A stretch of DNA of 64,000 nucleotides, taken from positions 341,040-405,039 of the forward strand of contig NZ_RMBX01000005.1 in the NCBI RefSeq assembly GCF_003807585.1, in the 5' to 3' direction. The position numbers were made by a program, and so were the translations under genes. The notes beneath the pieces were generated by a model. That model was not told the origin of the DNA and ran no database searches. It worked only from the letters and a program-made list of their open reading frames with translations. The stretch is from Chitinophaga barathri. Lineage in GTDB: Bacteria; Bacteroidota; Bacteroidia; Chitinophagales; Chitinophagaceae. Positions 7,093 to 14,616 of the stretch are shown piece by piece; positions within the stretch are counted from its first letter, which is position 1, and the number at the start of each line of letters is the position of its first letter.

Positions 7093-9261
7093 TTACAATC
7101 GCAGCTTCAGGCCGCCGTTCACCACGAAGCCGTCCAGCGGGGCGTAAATATCCCTGAAAACCGGTTGCGATACCGTGCCGGTGTAAATCGTATCAAAGCG
7201 GGTTTGCCTTGCATCAAGGAAGTTCTCAAAGTTCACAAACAGGGAAAACCGCTCCCATATCTTCTCCACCATGAAACCGCATATCCAATACGGTTTGCCG
7301 GTGGTGCCGTCGCTTAATTCCTGTTTGCTGTAGTAATAGGCTTCCAGGCCGATCTTCCATTTTTCCTCCACCTCATACATCAACACATTATTCAGGCGGT
7401 GGCGGGCGGTCAGCGGGTTTTCCCGCTTCATGCCGTTTTCATTCAGCTGCGCATCGGTAAAGGTGTATCCTACAAACAGCTTAAAATCGCCGTAGCCGAG
7501 CTTTACATTCGTCTCCCAGCCCTTCGTGTTGATATATCCATCAACATTTTCCAGCCTGAAAAGGTTGCCCGGGGCATTGTTCAGCAGCAGCGGATCGTTG
7601 ATACGGGTGTAAAAGAACAGCTGATTGATGCTGAAGCTGATCTTATCATCAAAAAGCCCGGTTCGGTAGTTTACATCCAGGTTCACGCCGTAGGAGCGTT
7701 CCAGTTCGTTTTCGTCCGCGTTGATGGGCAGCACAGACTTATACTGTATCCGTTCTGTTTCCTCTGTGAAGATGGTGGGCGTTTTGTAGCCCAGCCCACC
7801 ACCCAGGCGGGACGATACTTTCGGCGAAAACTTGAATAACGCGGAAAGCCGCGGCAGTACAACGAATCCATAATCTACAATGTAATCGCCGCGCAGGCCA
7901 GTCTCTAGCTGGAGCCATTCGGTAGCTTTCCAGGTGTTCTGCACGAAAGCGCCCACGGTGTTCTGGTCGTAATCCCTTTTGGGAATGGTATCAGTCTGCT
8001 TTTCTTTGAAGTTATCAGTGTAAACGTTCAGGCCCATCACCCAATCCATATTCTCCCGCTGACGGCTATAAGTCGCCTCTGTATAGGACGACAGCTGTTT
8101 GCCGTCAAAAACATAATCGGGGATGGATATTTTGCGGTTGAAAAAGTTAACGGAGTTTTTGACCGTCAGGCTGCTGCCTTCACTGAGCTGGTGATCGAAA
8201 GCCAGCTGGGTGGAGAAACGGTCGGTTTTGTTCTTTTCAAAATAGCGGCGCGTATTGTCACCGCGGCCTTTGATATATTCAATATCCCCACCGGTACGAT
8301 CTTCCGTGATATAATTCACACCGAAATTCATTTTCGTCCGTGGGCTGAAGTACAGGAACAGCTTTGGATTAATGACATACCGCTCAAACTTCGGGATGGC
8401 GGTAAAGCCGGTATTGGAGGGGTCATAGGCGCGGTTACTGTTACGGGAAGCAAACACCGTTAGCCCAACTTTCTCAAACCGCTGCCCATAGAACCCGCTC
8501 AGGTCAAGCCCGCCGGCGGATGTGCCATTTACCAGGAAACGAAGATCGCGTTCCTCGGTGGGCGTTCGGGAAATAAGGTTCACCAGGCCGGCGATAGCCC
8601 CGCCACCGTACAGCGTGGAGGCCGATCCCTTTATCACTTCCACCTGCTTCAGGTCCAGCGGCGGGGTTTGCAGCAAGCCCAGCCCACCGGAGAACCCGGC
8701 GTATAACGGGAAGCCGTCTTTGAGAATCTGCGTATAGCGGCCATCAAGGCCCTGTATCCTGATGCTGGAGTTCGCGGAAGTGGCTGAAACCTGCTGCGTC
8801 TGGATGCCGGTGCTTTCGTTCAGCATCATACGAATATCACCCGGTTTCATGTTTCCCTTTTCTTCCAGTTCCTCACCAGCGATAAACTCTACGCGGGTAG
8901 GGATGTCGCTGATACTGCGGTTGCTGCGGGTGGAGGAAATGACCACCTCTTCAATTTCTTCGCCTTCATGCTCCAGCAGAATGGTCAAGGCCTCTGACAA
9001 CGGGAAGGTAAGGGTGTCTGTTCTTTCGGCGTAACCGACGAACCGGAAAATCACGACCTGCTTACCGGAAGGGATACCCGTAATGGTAATAAGGCCGTTT
9101 TCGTCCGCCGTTGCTCCTTTGTTCGTGCCCGCCAGGATGGCCGTAGCGCCAGCTAAAGGTTCTTTACTATCTGCGTCTTTGATTGTTGCGTTCAGTGTAT
9201 GCTGAGCCATGCCCATCTGCGCCATGCATAGCATGAGCAGGGTGCTGATTATCTTACCCAT
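7093..9261 (-). CDS. TonB-dependent outer-membrane receptor with carboxypeptidase-like N-terminal domain
   Basis: An outer-membrane active transporter of about 722 residues. A signal peptide (MGKIISTLLM to GMAQ) supports the ATG at 9259-9261 rather than the longer frame start. It is followed by a carboxypeptidase-regulatory-like domain (AGATAILAGTNKGATADENG), a plug domain (IRIQGLDGRYTQILKDG, VEVIKGSASTLYGGGAIAG) and a beta-barrel ending in a hydrophobic residue pattern. Energy would come from a TonB complex such as that at 22103-25203. The upstream Cys-rich DUF6660-like gene suggests a metal or metal-chelate substrate rather than a glycan, and there is no SusD partner. It is cargo of the integrated element. 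Confidence 0.9.
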   Translation of the reverse strand: MGKIISTLLMLCMAQMGMAQHTLNATIKDADSKEPLAGATAILAGTNKGATADENGLITITGIPSGKQVVIFRFVGYAERTDTLTFPLSEALTILLEHEGEEIEEVVISSTRSNRSISDIPTRVEFIAGEELEEKGNMKPGDIRMMLNESTGIQTQQVSATSANSSIRIQGLDGRYTQILKDGFPLYAGFSGGLGLLQTPPLDLKQVEVIKGSASTLYGGGAIAGLVNLISRTPTEERDLRFLVNGTSAGGLDLSGFYGQRFEKVGLTVFASRNSNRAYDPSNTGFTAIPKFERYVINPKLFLYFSPRTKMNFGVNYITEDRTGGDIEYIKGRGDNTRRYFEKNKTDRFSTQLAFDHQLSEGSSLTVKNSVNFFNRKISIPDYVFDGKQLSSYTEATYSRQRENMDWVMGLNVYTDNFKEKQTDTIPKRDYDQNTVGAFVQNTWKATEWLQLETGLRGDYIVDYGFVVLPRLSALFKFSPKVSSRLGGGLGYKTPTIFTEETERIQYKSVLPINADENELERSYGVNLDVNYRTGLFDDKISFSINQLFFYTRINDPLLLNNAPGNLFRLENVDGYINTKGWETNVKLGYGDFKLFVGYTFTDAQLNENGMKRENPLTARHRLNNVLMYEVEEKWKIGLEAYYYSKQELSDGTTGKPYWICGFMVEKIWERFSLFVNFENFLDARQTRFDTIYTGTVSQPVFRDIYAPLDGFVVNGGLKLRL

Positions 9262-9329
9262 TTTAATTTTTGTGAGTGCCTTAAAAATAATTGCAAAGCC
9301 CGCGTGCAAGCGGGTCATAAGAATGATGG

Positions 9330-9650
9330 TCAGGCTGCCTGGGGAGGTTGCCAGATGGCGGTGGCATATTCTGAAAGGAAATGCTCGATATATTCAAACT
9401 GGATGTTCTTACTGATCGCGGGTTGTGGAGTTAGAGCCAGCGTGAACTGCGGGATCACAGCACCGTGGCAGGTACTACAGGAGAAAAAAGGGCTGCACGG
9501 TGGCTCTGGCCGGTTGTGGTCGTGATCCTCTTCACCTGCACCGCCATGTTGCATGGCTATTTCATCTTCGCAGCAGAAATCATCCCCACAGCAGGGTACT
9601 GCCGATAAGGTCAGCACATACAGTGAAAATAAGATCATCAGCCATTTCAT
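9330..9650 (-). CDS. Small Cys/His-rich exported protein (DUF6660-like)
   Basis: A 106-residue protein with an N-terminal hydrophobic export segment (MKWLMILFSLYVLTLSAVP) followed by Cys- and His-rich sequence: CCGDDFCCED, then EEDHDHNRPEPPC, then CSPFFSCSTCHG. The closing CSPFFSCSTC block recalls the DUF6660 family found beside TonB receptors in Bacteroidota; this assignment is from memory. The cysteines and histidines suggest metal binding. It lies 68 bp upstream of the TonB receptor on the same strand and is probably in the same operon. I use the ATG at 9648-9650 because the longer frame starts with TTG and would precede the signal with charged residues. Confidence 0.7.
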   Translation of the reverse strand: MKWLMILFSLYVLTLSAVPCCGDDFCCEDEIAMQHGGAGEEDHDHNRPEPPCSPFFSCSTCHGAVIPQFTLALTPQPAISKNIQFEYIEHFLSEYATAIWQPPQAA

Positions 9651-9704
9651 ATGGTCAAATATACGAATGATTGGATTCTTATGCAATGGCGTAAAGCGGT
9701 TGGA

Positions 9705-9974
9705 TTAAGCAGGGTTTTGTTCAGTACTATGTGGAGCAGATTCTACAAACGCCACTTCCGGCAAAAAATCCTTTGGCGAACAATTGAATATAACCGCGAA
9801 CTTATTAAGATGCTGAACATTATACCGCTTACTATACTTAGGGCTTTCCGCCTGGCCCACAAACCCGTTGGAATTGAACCCGGCCTTCTCTGAAAGCTGC
9901 TCCTGCGACATATCCGCCGCCTCGCGTTTTTCGCGGACCTTGTCAATAACGTATATATCGATAGCGGATCTCAT
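9705..9974 (-). CDS. Xre-family helix-turn-helix regulator (paralogue 1)
   Basis: An 89-residue DNA-binding protein with an HTH_3 domain: VIDKVREKREAADMSQEQL leads into EKAGFNSNGFVGQAESPKYS, the helix-turn-helix. The C-terminus ends SPKDFLPEVAF. It is clearly related to the protein at 10080-10310 (shared IDxYVI-KV, SPxDFLP and spacing), so the two arose by duplication. The ATG at 9972-9974 is preferred to a GTG nine bases upstream. Its leader carries two copies of an ACCTATAGGT-type palindrome 48 bp apart, a likely autoregulatory operator. Confidence 0.82.
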   Translation of the reverse strand: MRSAIDIYVIDKVREKREAADMSQEQLSEKAGFNSNGFVGQAESPKYSKRYNVQHLNKFAVIFNCSPKDFLPEVAFVESAPHSTEQNPA

Positions 9975-9977
9975 AGT

Positions 9978-10044
9978 AATCACCTATTGGTAAGTACAAA
10001 GGTGCCGGGATACGAAAACTTTGTCAATCACCTATAGGTAAGTA
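9978..10044. promoter_or_regulatory. Paired palindromic operator, upstream of Xre paralogue 1
   Basis: Two copies of a 19-bp box lie at 9978-9996 (cacctattggtaagta core, one change from the palindrome) and 10026-10044 (cacctataggtaagta core). The centre acctataggt is a perfect palindrome in the second copy. The copies are exactly 48 bp apart. The first lies 4 bp upstream of the Xre start codon. The same pair with the same 48-bp spacing recurs at 10311-10377. Confidence 0.7.
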
Positions 10045-10079
10045 TTTCAAAAAATCCCCTATCTTTGATGAGGATGCTA

Positions 10080-10310
10080 CTAGGATAACGGCTTCTTTGG
10101 CAGGAAGTCCTGGGGACTGCATTCAAGTATCTTAGCTAACTGGTTCAGGTGCTTGATGTTATAATGAGAAGGATACTTCGAACTTTCCACCTTACCGATA
10201 AAACCCACGGACATATTCAGCTCAAACGCCAGCTCAGCTTGCGAGAGATTCTTCTCCAGGCGTTTCTCCTTTACTTTATTGATTACATAAGTATCGATCT
10301 TGCTTTTCAT
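10080..10310 (-). CDS. Xre-family helix-turn-helix regulator (paralogue 2)
   Basis: A 76-residue HTH_3 protein: VINKVKEKRLEKNLSQAEL, then FELNMSVGFIGKVESSKYP as the recognition region, and SPQDFLPKK at the end. It is the paralogue of 9705-9974 in the same orientation. The ATG at 10308-10310 directly abuts the operator box at 10311, and a GTG six bases upstream is less likely. It is divergent from the pseudo-response-regulator operon at 10393, with only 82 bp between the genes, and both operator copies lie in that gap. It probably represses itself and perhaps the divergent operon; this is inference. Confidence 0.82.
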   Translation of the reverse strand: MKSKIDTYVINKVKEKRLEKNLSQAELAFELNMSVGFIGKVESSKYPSHYNIKHLNQLAKILECSPQDFLPKKPLS

Positions 10311-10377
10311 AATCACCTATAGGTAGGTATAAAGGTCAGGTGTTCCTGTCTTTAAGACAATCACCTATAGGAAAGTA
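10311..10377. promoter_or_regulatory. Paired palindromic operator in divergent promoter region
   Basis: Boxes at 10311-10329 (cacctataggtaggta core) and 10359-10377 (cacctataggaaagta core) are in the same orientation and 48 bp apart. The first touches the start codon of Xre paralogue 2 and the second ends 15 bp before the ATG of the plus-strand gene at 10393. The placement is that expected for an operator controlling both divergent genes. Confidence 0.7.
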
Positions 10378-10392
10378 AATAAAACAGATACC

Positions 10393-11079
10393 ATGGAAAC
10401 AGTAAAAATTGTCGTCATCAGGGATGATGTACTGGCTGCGGACACGGAGAAACTTTCCGCACAGCTATCGCAGGAATTTAGCCAGGTAACAACCAAATGC
10501 TGGAAGGTGGCTAAATCGCCGGACATCAAAAACAATTTGCACATCATCGGGCCTGACCTTCGCCATGAAAAAGCAATACCTGTCACAAAAAGCATCAGGA
10601 ACAAAAACGAGGCAGTGCCGATCATAGCCGTCCGTACGGAATCCAGTCTTCCTTTCAAGCTATCAATGTTTGATGCAGGTGTGGATGACTACTTAGGGAC
10701 GCCTTATGATGCCGGGGAACTGATCCGCCGTATCAGGGTTTTCCTGAAATGGACAAAGCGCCTGGAAGCAGACGGGTCGGTAATTTTTAAAATGGCTGAC
10801 CTGCTCTTTGACTATAACAACCTGGTCGCAAAATTCGATTGCGGCTCGGTTAGCAGGTTAACCCAGCGGCAGGCCGATCTGCTGCGCTTCTTCAGCGAAC
10901 ATCCTGATGTGATACTGGATCGGGGAGAGATTCTTTACCATGTATGGGGGAAAGACGATTATTTCCTGGGCCGGAGCATGGATGTAATCATTACCAGCAT
11001 TCGAAAAGTCCTTTCCGCCAGCCTGGCGGTCAGGCTGGAAACCATCCACGGGAAGGGCTTCATCCTTCACACTAAATAA
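10393..11079 (+). CDS. OmpR-like regulator with degenerate receiver domain
   Basis: A 228-residue protein with a receiver-like N-terminal half (about residues 1-118) and a winged-helix DNA-binding domain (about 130-228: RLTQRQADLLRFF, DRGEILYHVWG, MDVIITSIRKVL, ETIHGKGFIL). The receiver keeps the acidic pair Asp11-Asp12 and the GVDDYL segment, but the invariant Lys of the usual KP motif is replaced (GTPY), so phosphorylation control is doubtful. It heads a run of four closely spaced plus-strand genes that ends in an Xre/RES toxin-antitoxin pair. The operator boxes at 10311-10377 lie in its promoter. Confidence 0.78.
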   Translation: METVKIVVIRDDVLAADTEKLSAQLSQEFSQVTTKCWKVAKSPDIKNNLHIIGPDLRHEKAIPVTKSIRNKNEAVPIIAVRTESSLPFKLSMFDAGVDDYLGTPYDAGELIRRIRVFLKWTKRLEADGSVIFKMADLLFDYNNLVAKFDCGSVSRLTQRQADLLRFFSEHPDVILDRGEILYHVWGKDDYFLGRSMDVIITSIRKVLSASLAVRLETIHGKGFILHTK

Positions 11080-11082
11080 ACT

Positions 11083-11310
11083 ATGAACATCATGAATAAC
11101 ACAGCGAACCGCCTGGATTCTATTTCCACGGCATTCAGACAGTTGGACGATCAGTTTCGTAAAAAAGTATGTGAGAAATGCGCGTGGAGCGAGGCCACCT
11201 ATTACCGCAAGCGGAAGGAAGCCGGTCGTTTGTCGCCAGCTGAAAGCGCCACCATGCTGACTATTGCCCGGCAGTTAATCGGAAATCTTACTAAAACAGT
11301 TTCTAAATAA
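11083..11310 (+). CDS. Small hypothetical protein
   Basis: A 75-residue, basic protein beginning 3 bp after the upstream stop, so almost certainly in the same operon. It contains one CEKC pair and the stretch ATYYRKRKEAGRLSPAE, which could be part of a short helical DNA-binding fold, but I do not recognise a family. An internal ATG three codons in (MNNTANR) is an alternative start. Its position between a regulator and a toxin-antitoxin pair suggests a regulatory role; function unknown. Confidence 0.6.
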   Translation: MNIMNNTANRLDSISTAFRQLDDQFRKKVCEKCAWSEATYYRKRKEAGRLSPAESATMLTIARQLIGNLTKTVSK

Positions 11311-11316
11311 TAAGCT

Positions 11317-11766
11317 ATGAAAAAGAACACCACTGAAGATAAAACCATGTTGCAGGAGTTCCTTACTTCACCAAAAGCCTTAGCCAGGCTGCAACATTTA
11401 CCGCTACAGCAACGAATACAGTTCGTTCAGACGGGCATTTCCAAGGTCCAGCTGACGGCTGTAAAGAAAATCCTGCATTTTGACTATGATCTATTAAGCC
11501 GCCTGCTGCTGATCACCAACCGGTCCCTGCATTTGAAAAAAGAGCATGATCTGTTCAGCACCAGCGTCAGCGACCGGATCATGGCCGTCCTGGAACTGTA
11601 TAGTTTCGGCTATGAAGTCATGGGAGGATATGCGGATTTCCATGAATGGATGAAACAACCCAGCGAAAAGCTGCTGGCCCAATGCCCGCTTGACCTGATC
11701 ACAACGCATCCGGGCCTGCTTGCGGTAAGGAACGCATTAACTGACATCCAATTCGGTCACCCTTAA
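11317..11766 (+). CDS. Xre/MbcA/ParS-type antitoxin
   Basis: A 149-residue antitoxin. The C-terminal part (about residues 85-147) fits the ParS/MbcA toxin-binding domain (DUF2384): DRIMAVLELYSFGYEVMGG, then FHEWMKQPSEKLL, PLDLITTHPG, and VRNALTDIQFG. The N-terminal part contains an Xre-like helical region. It would bind and neutralise the RES-domain protein encoded 4 bp downstream and should repress its own operon. Identification rests on the conserved GYEV...W...P...PLDL...G spacing of the family. Confidence 0.78.
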   Translation: MKKNTTEDKTMLQEFLTSPKALARLQHLPLQQRIQFVQTGISKVQLTAVKKILHFDYDLLSRLLLITNRSLHLKKEHDLFSTSVSDRIMAVLELYSFGYEVMGGYADFHEWMKQPSEKLLAQCPLDLITTHPGLLAVRNALTDIQFGHP

Positions 11767-11770
11767 ATTT

Positions 11771-12208
11771 ATGCTCATGAAATTGTTCCGGTTTGCGCAT
11801 GAGAATGTAGCACATCTGCTCGTTAAAGACGCTCTGTTGGGCTGCTCCTTACATAGCGGCAGCCCTTTTTTCTACGCCTTTGATTCCGTTCCGTCTGCAA
11901 TTATTGAAAGCCCGGTCTATACTGCATTGGGCGAAATTCCTCCGAAAATATTAACGGTGGAATATACAGTTCCCGAAGGTAGCCTTTACGTGATGAACCA
12001 GCCGGGCAGTCCTGTACATGGTGATTACTCCCGCGGGAATTATTATTTGGGAGAGTGGGTAAGCGGCTTCCTTAAAAAGAATGCCGCCCTTCTCGCTGCA
12101 TACCCTTCGAAACATTGGGTATGGCAGCAGAATTATATCGTCAACCCGAAACATGAGCTGTTCAGGCAGGTGAGGATAACGGACATCCGAAGCATCCACA
12201 GGAAATAA
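11771..12208 (+). CDS. RES-domain toxin
   Basis: A 145-residue RES-domain protein, the toxin of an Xre/RES type II pair. Characterised RES toxins act on NAD+ (phosphorylase or ADP-ribosyltransferase type) in the cytoplasm. Expected conserved residues are visible: Arg7 (LFRF), Tyr35 (FFYAF), Glu46 (AIIES) and Ser113 (YPSKH), followed by the typical QQNYIVNPKH segment. The usual glycine-rich strand before the Tyr is unconventional (LLGCSLHSGS), so this member is divergent. The start is ATG at 11771, or the ATG two codons later. It is cotranscribed with its antitoxin. Confidence 0.76.
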   Translation: MLMKLFRFAHENVAHLLVKDALLGCSLHSGSPFFYAFDSVPSAIIESPVYTALGEIPPKILTVEYTVPEGSLYVMNQPGSPVHGDYSRGNYYLGEWVSGFLKKNAALLAAYPSKHWVWQQNYIVNPKHELFRQVRITDIRSIHRK

Positions 12209-12213
12209 CGATC

Positions 12214-12801
12214 TCATTCGTTAGCCCGCCTGCGCAACTCTTCAGCGTCGGCCTCTTTGCGGACGGCTTCCTCCAGCAATCCCCGGCGCCGTTGCTGTTC
12301 CTGCTCTTTGGCACTCACCGCATCACGCATAGAATCCGGGCGGGCCTGTAAAAGACTGTCCGCCTTATATATCCATAAAAGCAGCGCCTTGTCATGCTGC
12401 AGGTGAAGGAAGCGGTACTTTATATCGGAAGCCCGGAGGTCATTCAATTTCTGACCGGTGTTGTACCAACAGGCCAGAACCACGGAAAGCGCCAGGAGTA
12501 AACCGGCTGCTATCCATAGGACTTTAGGAATATAATGATGGTGTTCATGAGGCAGGGGCTTGGAAAGTTCCTGCTTCAGCCCATCGATCGCAATCCGCAG
12601 CTGCCGTTGCTCCGCTTCAATACTTCCAGCTTTTATGCTGGAAACATGCAAAGCCGACTCCAGCGATTCCATCTTCCCGCTCAGCTTTTCCAGGTTTACG
12701 TTCTGCTTATTTAGTTCCTGTACGTCCTGTACCAGCTTATTAAGAACAAACTCATGTCGCTCGGATGCTTCTCTTAAAATCTGTGAAAAAATCTCGCTCA
12801 T
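12214..12801 (-). CDS. Membrane-anchored coiled-coil protein downstream of relaxase
   Basis: A 195-residue protein with a long N-terminal coiled coil (about residues 10-85, Glu/Leu/Lys rich), a His-rich turn (HEHHHY), one transmembrane helix (about residues 94-111, VLWIAAGLLLALSVV) and a C-terminal charged helix rich in Arg and Glu. It lies 15 bp downstream of the relaxase gene on the same strand, so it is likely part of the mobilization operon. I do not recognise a named family. A role in anchoring the relaxosome to the membrane is possible but unproven. Confidence 0.68.
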   Translation of the reverse strand: MSEIFSQILREASERHEFVLNKLVQDVQELNKQNVNLEKLSGKMESLESALHVSSIKAGSIEAEQRQLRIAIDGLKQELSKPLPHEHHHYIPKVLWIAAGLLLALSVVLACWYNTGQKLNDLRASDIKYRFLHLQHDKALLLWIYKADSLLQARPDSMRDAVSAKEQEQQRRRGLLEEAVRKEADAEELRRRANE

Positions 12802-12816
12802 AACATGCTCTTTAGG

Positions 12817-13776
12817 TTACTGCTTCCGGCCTTTCTTCTTCCGCTTCCTTGCCTCCTTTAATAATTCATACGGCAAAGTGTCGCCGCTATATTCAGGCTT
12901 CAGCAGATCTTCCAGCAGATCGCCCGCGCCTTTTGCCAAACCGTTCACAAGTTCGGATAAGGACTGATCGAGGCTGGTAATCATTTTTCCTACAGGCTGT
13001 TGAGGAGCGGATAAAACCTGAGCTTTCGGCGTGGCCTGCTGACTGTTCCGGAATTGTGCAGCCATGATCTTTTCCAGGTTAGCCAGCGAAAACTTTCGGT
13101 CAACCTTGCTGCCTTTAAATACATCATCGCCGTATTTGAAGCTCACGCCTTGCCGTTCGGTTGTTTGTCCTTTGTATTTGTATATGGTTTCTATGCCCAT
13201 TTCTTTCAGCAACATTTCCAGGTCACCCATGTACCGGCAGGATGGCAAGCAGTGCAATATGGCTGCATACACCCGGTAGCGGTTTTCCTCCATTTGGCTG
13301 AGGGCTTCCAGGTTTGTTAGCGAAAGGTCTTTCCTATTCGCCGGGGTAAGCCGGTAGTCCTTGGTGAGTTGCTGCGCAACCTTCTTCCCCCTGAACGCGA
13401 TCCAACCGTCGTCTATCCACACGCCACTATTATCTACCATATTGGCGATGATATGCAGGTGAAGATGCGCCCGGTCTGTGTGCTTGGCAATGGCGAACTG
13501 TGTATCGGTTACCCCGAGGCTCTCCAGGTATTTCCGGCCAATCTCTTCAAGCGTCTCATCGGTAGGCTTTTCCCCTGGATAAAAGCTCAGGACGGCGTGA
13601 AAACATGCCTGTGTTCTTGAAGGAAGCAGCCCGGCCTGCTGGATGAAATCGTCCGCCATGTATTTGTAATTGTATTCCCTTACCCCCTCCGCGGCGATCA
13701 CTTCAGCCCCGTCCTTGTTGCATATATACCGGCAGGCATGATAAAAGTGATGGCCGTCAAGTACTTTGCTTATCAT
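12817..13776 (-). CDS. MobA/VirD2-type relaxase
   Basis: A 319-residue mobilization nuclease that would nick oriT and covalently hold the transferred strand. The N-terminus has candidate catalytic tyrosines at residues 12 and 17 (FYHACRYICNK). The conserved HAVLSFYPGE lies near residue 60. The three-His metal motif HTDRAHLHLHIIAN spans about residues 99-112. Length and order match Bacteroidota relaxases of the MobA/VirD2 superfamily. Its start overlaps the end of mobC by 20 bp, indicating translational coupling. A basic C-terminal tail (RKRKKKGRKQ) could bind DNA. Confidence 0.88.
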   Translation of the reverse strand: MISKVLDGHHFYHACRYICNKDGAEVIAAEGVREYNYKYMADDFIQQAGLLPSRTQACFHAVLSFYPGEKPTDETLEEIGRKYLESLGVTDTQFAIAKHTDRAHLHLHIIANMVDNSGVWIDDGWIAFRGKKVAQQLTKDYRLTPANRKDLSLTNLEALSQMEENRYRVYAAILHCLPSCRYMGDLEMLLKEMGIETIYKYKGQTTERQGVSFKYGDDVFKGSKVDRKFSLANLEKIMAAQFRNSQQATPKAQVLSAPQQPVGKMITSLDQSLSELVNGLAKGAGDLLEDLLKPEYSGDTLPYELLKEARKRKKKGRKQ

Positions 13777-14155
13777 TCTTCAGAAATTTTAAAAGTTCAT
13801 CAATTTTTGCAACTGTTTCCTGAAAGTGCGCGGCGGTTTTCGTCATCCCTGCCTTGTTAAATTCCCTCACCACCTGGTTCAGGTTGTTCCCCACTCCGGC
13901 GAATTGCCGGATATAAGCCATTTGTTCCCTGGTTAACCGCGCCACTATCACGCCTTTTATAGCCGCCTCCCGTATATACTTTGACAGGGATGCGCCGGCA
14001 GATTTTGCCTTTTCCCGCAGGATAAACAGGTCTTGCCTGTCTACACGGATGCGTATAACCATATCCTTTTTTATTGCCTTGGGCGGCCTGCCTCCTGTAT
14101 TCCTCTTCTCTTGTCCCTCTTGCATTTCGCTGTATTTAGAATTTCCAGTTCTCAT
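13757..14155 (-). CDS. MobC-like relaxosome accessory protein
   Basis: A 132-residue ribbon-helix-helix-type protein that should help the relaxase bind and open oriT. Typical features are KDMVIRIRVDRQDLFILREKA, then LSKYIREAAI, and the MobC hallmark FAGVGNNLNQVVREFNKAG. It overlaps the downstream relaxase gene by 20 bp. The candidate oriT hairpins lie immediately upstream (14163-14223), which is the usual arrangement. Confidence 0.85.
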   Translation of the reverse strand: MRTGNSKYSEMQEGQEKRNTGGRPPKAIKKDMVIRIRVDRQDLFILREKAKSAGASLSKYIREAAIKGVIVARLTREQMAYIRQFAGVGNNLNQVVREFNKAGMTKTAAHFQETVAKIDELLKFLKNDKQST

Positions 14156-14162
14156 TTAGTCC

Positions 14163-14223
14163 CCCATTGCGACCAACGGGAGCAATGGGCAAGCAGTTTT
14201 CGTCCTACGAAAACACCGCTTGC
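14163..14223. other. Candidate origin of transfer (oriT) hairpins
   Basis: Two adjacent inverted repeats lie just upstream of mobC. The first pairs cccattgc (14163-14170) with gcaatggg (14182-14189). The second nests gttttcgt (14196-14203) and acgaaaac (14207-14214) with a 3-nt loop inside gcaagc (14189-14194) and gcttgc (14218-14223). There is no T-run after either stem, so a terminator is less likely. Position beside mobC-relaxase is the main argument for oriT. Confidence 0.55.
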
Positions 14224-14277
14224 CTTAAAACGTAGCAAACGAAATACGGCGCTGAGAGCGTTACCGCATACAATCTG

Positions 14278-14586
14278 TTACCTGATCGCTTCATGGTTAA
14301 AAACCTTTGGGCTGTCAATGCCATGTTTGCGGATGCTGGCCTTCAGGTTCATCCAGAGCTGGATATTAAAATCCGCCAGGTCCATCAGATCATCCCGGTT
14401 CAATCCGTGCGGATTTGTCACTTTGCCGGGCGCATCACCTCCAGTGGAATCTTCGGTGAAAGAAAAAATATTCGGCGCATATCCTTCGCCGATCTCCAGA
14501 CTTTTTGAAATGGCGATACTGCTGCCGTACAATTTCAATTGCTTCCCGCTGGACAGCGCCAGCGTTTTCCTTTTGATGTCTGCCAT
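14278..14586 (-). CDS. Hypothetical protein of the mobile-element backbone
   Basis: A 102-residue soluble protein beginning MADIKRKTLALSSGKQLKLYG. I recognise no domain. It lies between the primase-like gene and the mobilization genes on the same strand, 30 bp after the primase stop, and so is likely part of the backbone operon. Function unknown. Confidence 0.6.
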   Translation of the reverse strand: MADIKRKTLALSSGKQLKLYGSSIAISKSLEIGEGYAPNIFSFTEDSTGGDAPGKVTNPHGLNRDDLMDLADFNIQLWMNLKASIRKHGIDSPKVFNHEAIR

Positions 14587-14616
14587 TGTTGTTTTTTTTT
14601 AAAATGAAGAATTACG

